This document shows, in pieces, positions 6,910 through 7,380 of a DNA stretch of 7,380 nt. This DNA comes from Alphaproteobacteria bacterium. GTDB lineage: Bacteria; Pseudomonadota; Alphaproteobacteria; Caulobacterales; Parvularculaceae. The translations under genes and the position numbers were made by a program. The first letter of the stretch is position 1. Every line of letters starts with the position of its first letter. The notes below the pieces were generated by a model that saw nothing but the letters and a program-made list of their open reading frames with translations, did no database searches and was not told the origin of the DNA. Where the stretch lies: positions 1 through 7,380 of the forward strand of contig JAUIEG010000122.1 in the NCBI GenBank assembly GCA_030428745.1, written 5' to 3'.

Positions 6910-7029
6910 GGATATGTCCTGGGATTTTGTCCTGATAGACGGATGACGTGCATCTTGCACAGGCCCTCAGTTTAGGCGATCAATGCCAGCGGACAAAAGC
7001 CCTCGCGGCGAAACGCGCAAGAACGTGAC
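6910..7029. promoter_or_regulatory. Divergent intergenic region between DUF1993 and the phosphatase gene
   Basis: This 120-nt gap must hold promoters for both directions, but I find no strong -10/-35 pair. It contains the inverted repeat GTGCA-TCT-TGCAC (6948-6960), which could be a small operator. It also contains a direct repeat TGTCCTG at 6915-6921 and 6928-6934, whose DUF1993-proximal copy includes that gene's ribosome-binding AGGA. The phosphatase start at 7030 has only a weak purine-rich AAGAA upstream. Confidence 0.35.
6948..6960. repeat. 13-bp palindrome in the divergent intergenic region
   Basis: GTGCATCTTGCAC is a perfect 5-bp inverted repeat around a 3-nt centre. It is short enough to arise by chance, but it sits midway in a gap serving two divergent genes, where a dimeric regulator could act. 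Confidence 0.5.
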
Positions 7030-7380
7030 ATGAAAAACGTCCTCTTTGTCTGTCTTGGCAATATCTGCCGCTCACCGGCGGCGGAGGGCGTGTTGCGCGC
7101 CATGGCCAGGGAGCGCGGGATCGATGTCACCATCGACAGCGCCGGCACCGGGGGCTGGCATGCAGGCGATCCGCCCGATGCGCGCATGGCCAAGGCCGCG
7201 TCGAAACGCGGGATCGATATCGCCTATCAGCGCGCCCGTCAGGTCGATCTTTCCGATTTTTATCAGTTCGACTATTTGCTGGCGATGGATCTGTCGAACC
7301 ATTCTGATCTTCTCGAAATGGCGCCGCCGAACCGCACTTGCGATATTCGTTTGTTTTTGGACTTCGCCGATTGCGAGACG
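7030..7380 (+). CDS. Low-molecular-weight protein tyrosine phosphatase, 3'-truncated by the window edge
   Basis: The first 117 residues of a cytosolic low-molecular-weight phosphatase are present. The P-loop CLGNICRS (8-15) gives the nucleophile Cys8 and the phosphate-binding Arg14. SAGTGGWH (37-44) carries the conserved aromatic residue of the substrate pocket. QRARQV (67-72) and FDYLLAMDLSN (80-90) are also family-typical. The general-acid Asp and the tyrosine pair usually found near residues 120-130 are beyond the window, so catalytic completeness cannot be confirmed. The ATG at 7030 is the only start: the frame is open back to a TAG at 6973 but contains no other ATG, GTG or TTG. The family includes phosphotyrosine phosphatases tied to exopolysaccharide kinases and arsenate reductases. 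The sequence favours the phosphatase, and no kinase or arsenic genes are visible here. Confidence 0.93.
   Translation, partial: MKNVLFVCLGNICRSPAAEGVLRAMARERGIDVTIDSAGTGGWHAGDPPDARMAKAASKRGIDIAYQRARQVDLSDFYQFDYLLAMDLSNHSDLLEMAPPNRTCDIRLFLDFADCET

Noticed and set aside
6910..6960. Extended DUF1993 start at the GTG at 6960 (17 extra residues)
   Set aside because: The extension has no family similarity, and the ATG at 6909 has a good ribosome-binding site and gives the usual length.
1..7380. A defence island, mobile element, CRISPR array or secondary-metabolite cluster
   Set aside because: All seven genes are recognisable housekeeping or widespread families; no integrase, transposase, terminal repeats, spaced repeats or effector genes were seen.

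Overview
The window looks like ordinary, gene-dense chromosome from an alphaproteobacterium. The base composition is GC-rich. The SecA has alphaproteobacterial wording around its motor motifs, and the sirtuin, DUF1993 and low-molecular-weight phosphatase genes are typical of that class. A marine Caulobacterales/Parvularculales-like lineage is plausible, but this rests on recognition and was not tested. I see no phage, transposon, CRISPR, tRNA or rRNA, and no stretch over 300 bases lacks a gene.

Layout: (1) The 3' three-quarters of secA, the preprotein translocase ATPase, runs on the + strand to 2030. (2) Four genes follow on the - strand, read from right to left: a DUF1993 protein (6909-6382), a CobB-type class III sirtuin (6367-5651), a large exported beta-propeller/amidohydrolase fusion (5544-2329) and a small DUF2164 protein (2310-2056). 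DUF1993-cobB (14-nt gap) and amidohydrolase-DUF2164 (18-nt gap) look like translationally close pairs. The 106-nt gap between cobB and the amidohydrolase has room for its own promoter. (3) A low-molecular-weight protein tyrosine phosphatase starts at 7030 on the + strand, divergent from DUF1993, and is cut by the window end. secA and DUF2164 converge with only 25 nt between their stop codons.

The genes do not form one obvious pathway. SecA would export the signal-peptide-bearing amidohydrolase, as it exports most Sec substrates. The sirtuin and the phosphatase both remove protein modifications, but nothing here ties them to shared targets.

The strongest unexplained signal is a perfect 15-bp inverted repeat with a 6-nt loop (2236-2271). 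It lies inside the DUF2164 coding sequence and is exactly in codon register, so the gene keeps its family sequence while its mRNA can fold into a long perfect hairpin. Lesser points are a roughly 43-residue charged, probably helical insertion in the second SecA motor domain, a His at the SecA finger-tip position, non-canonical metal-ligand positions in the amidohydrolase, an 11-bp tandem duplication at the DUF1993/cobB junction next to a TTG start, and small repeats in the two promoter-sized gaps. I did not find a convincing new multi-gene system.
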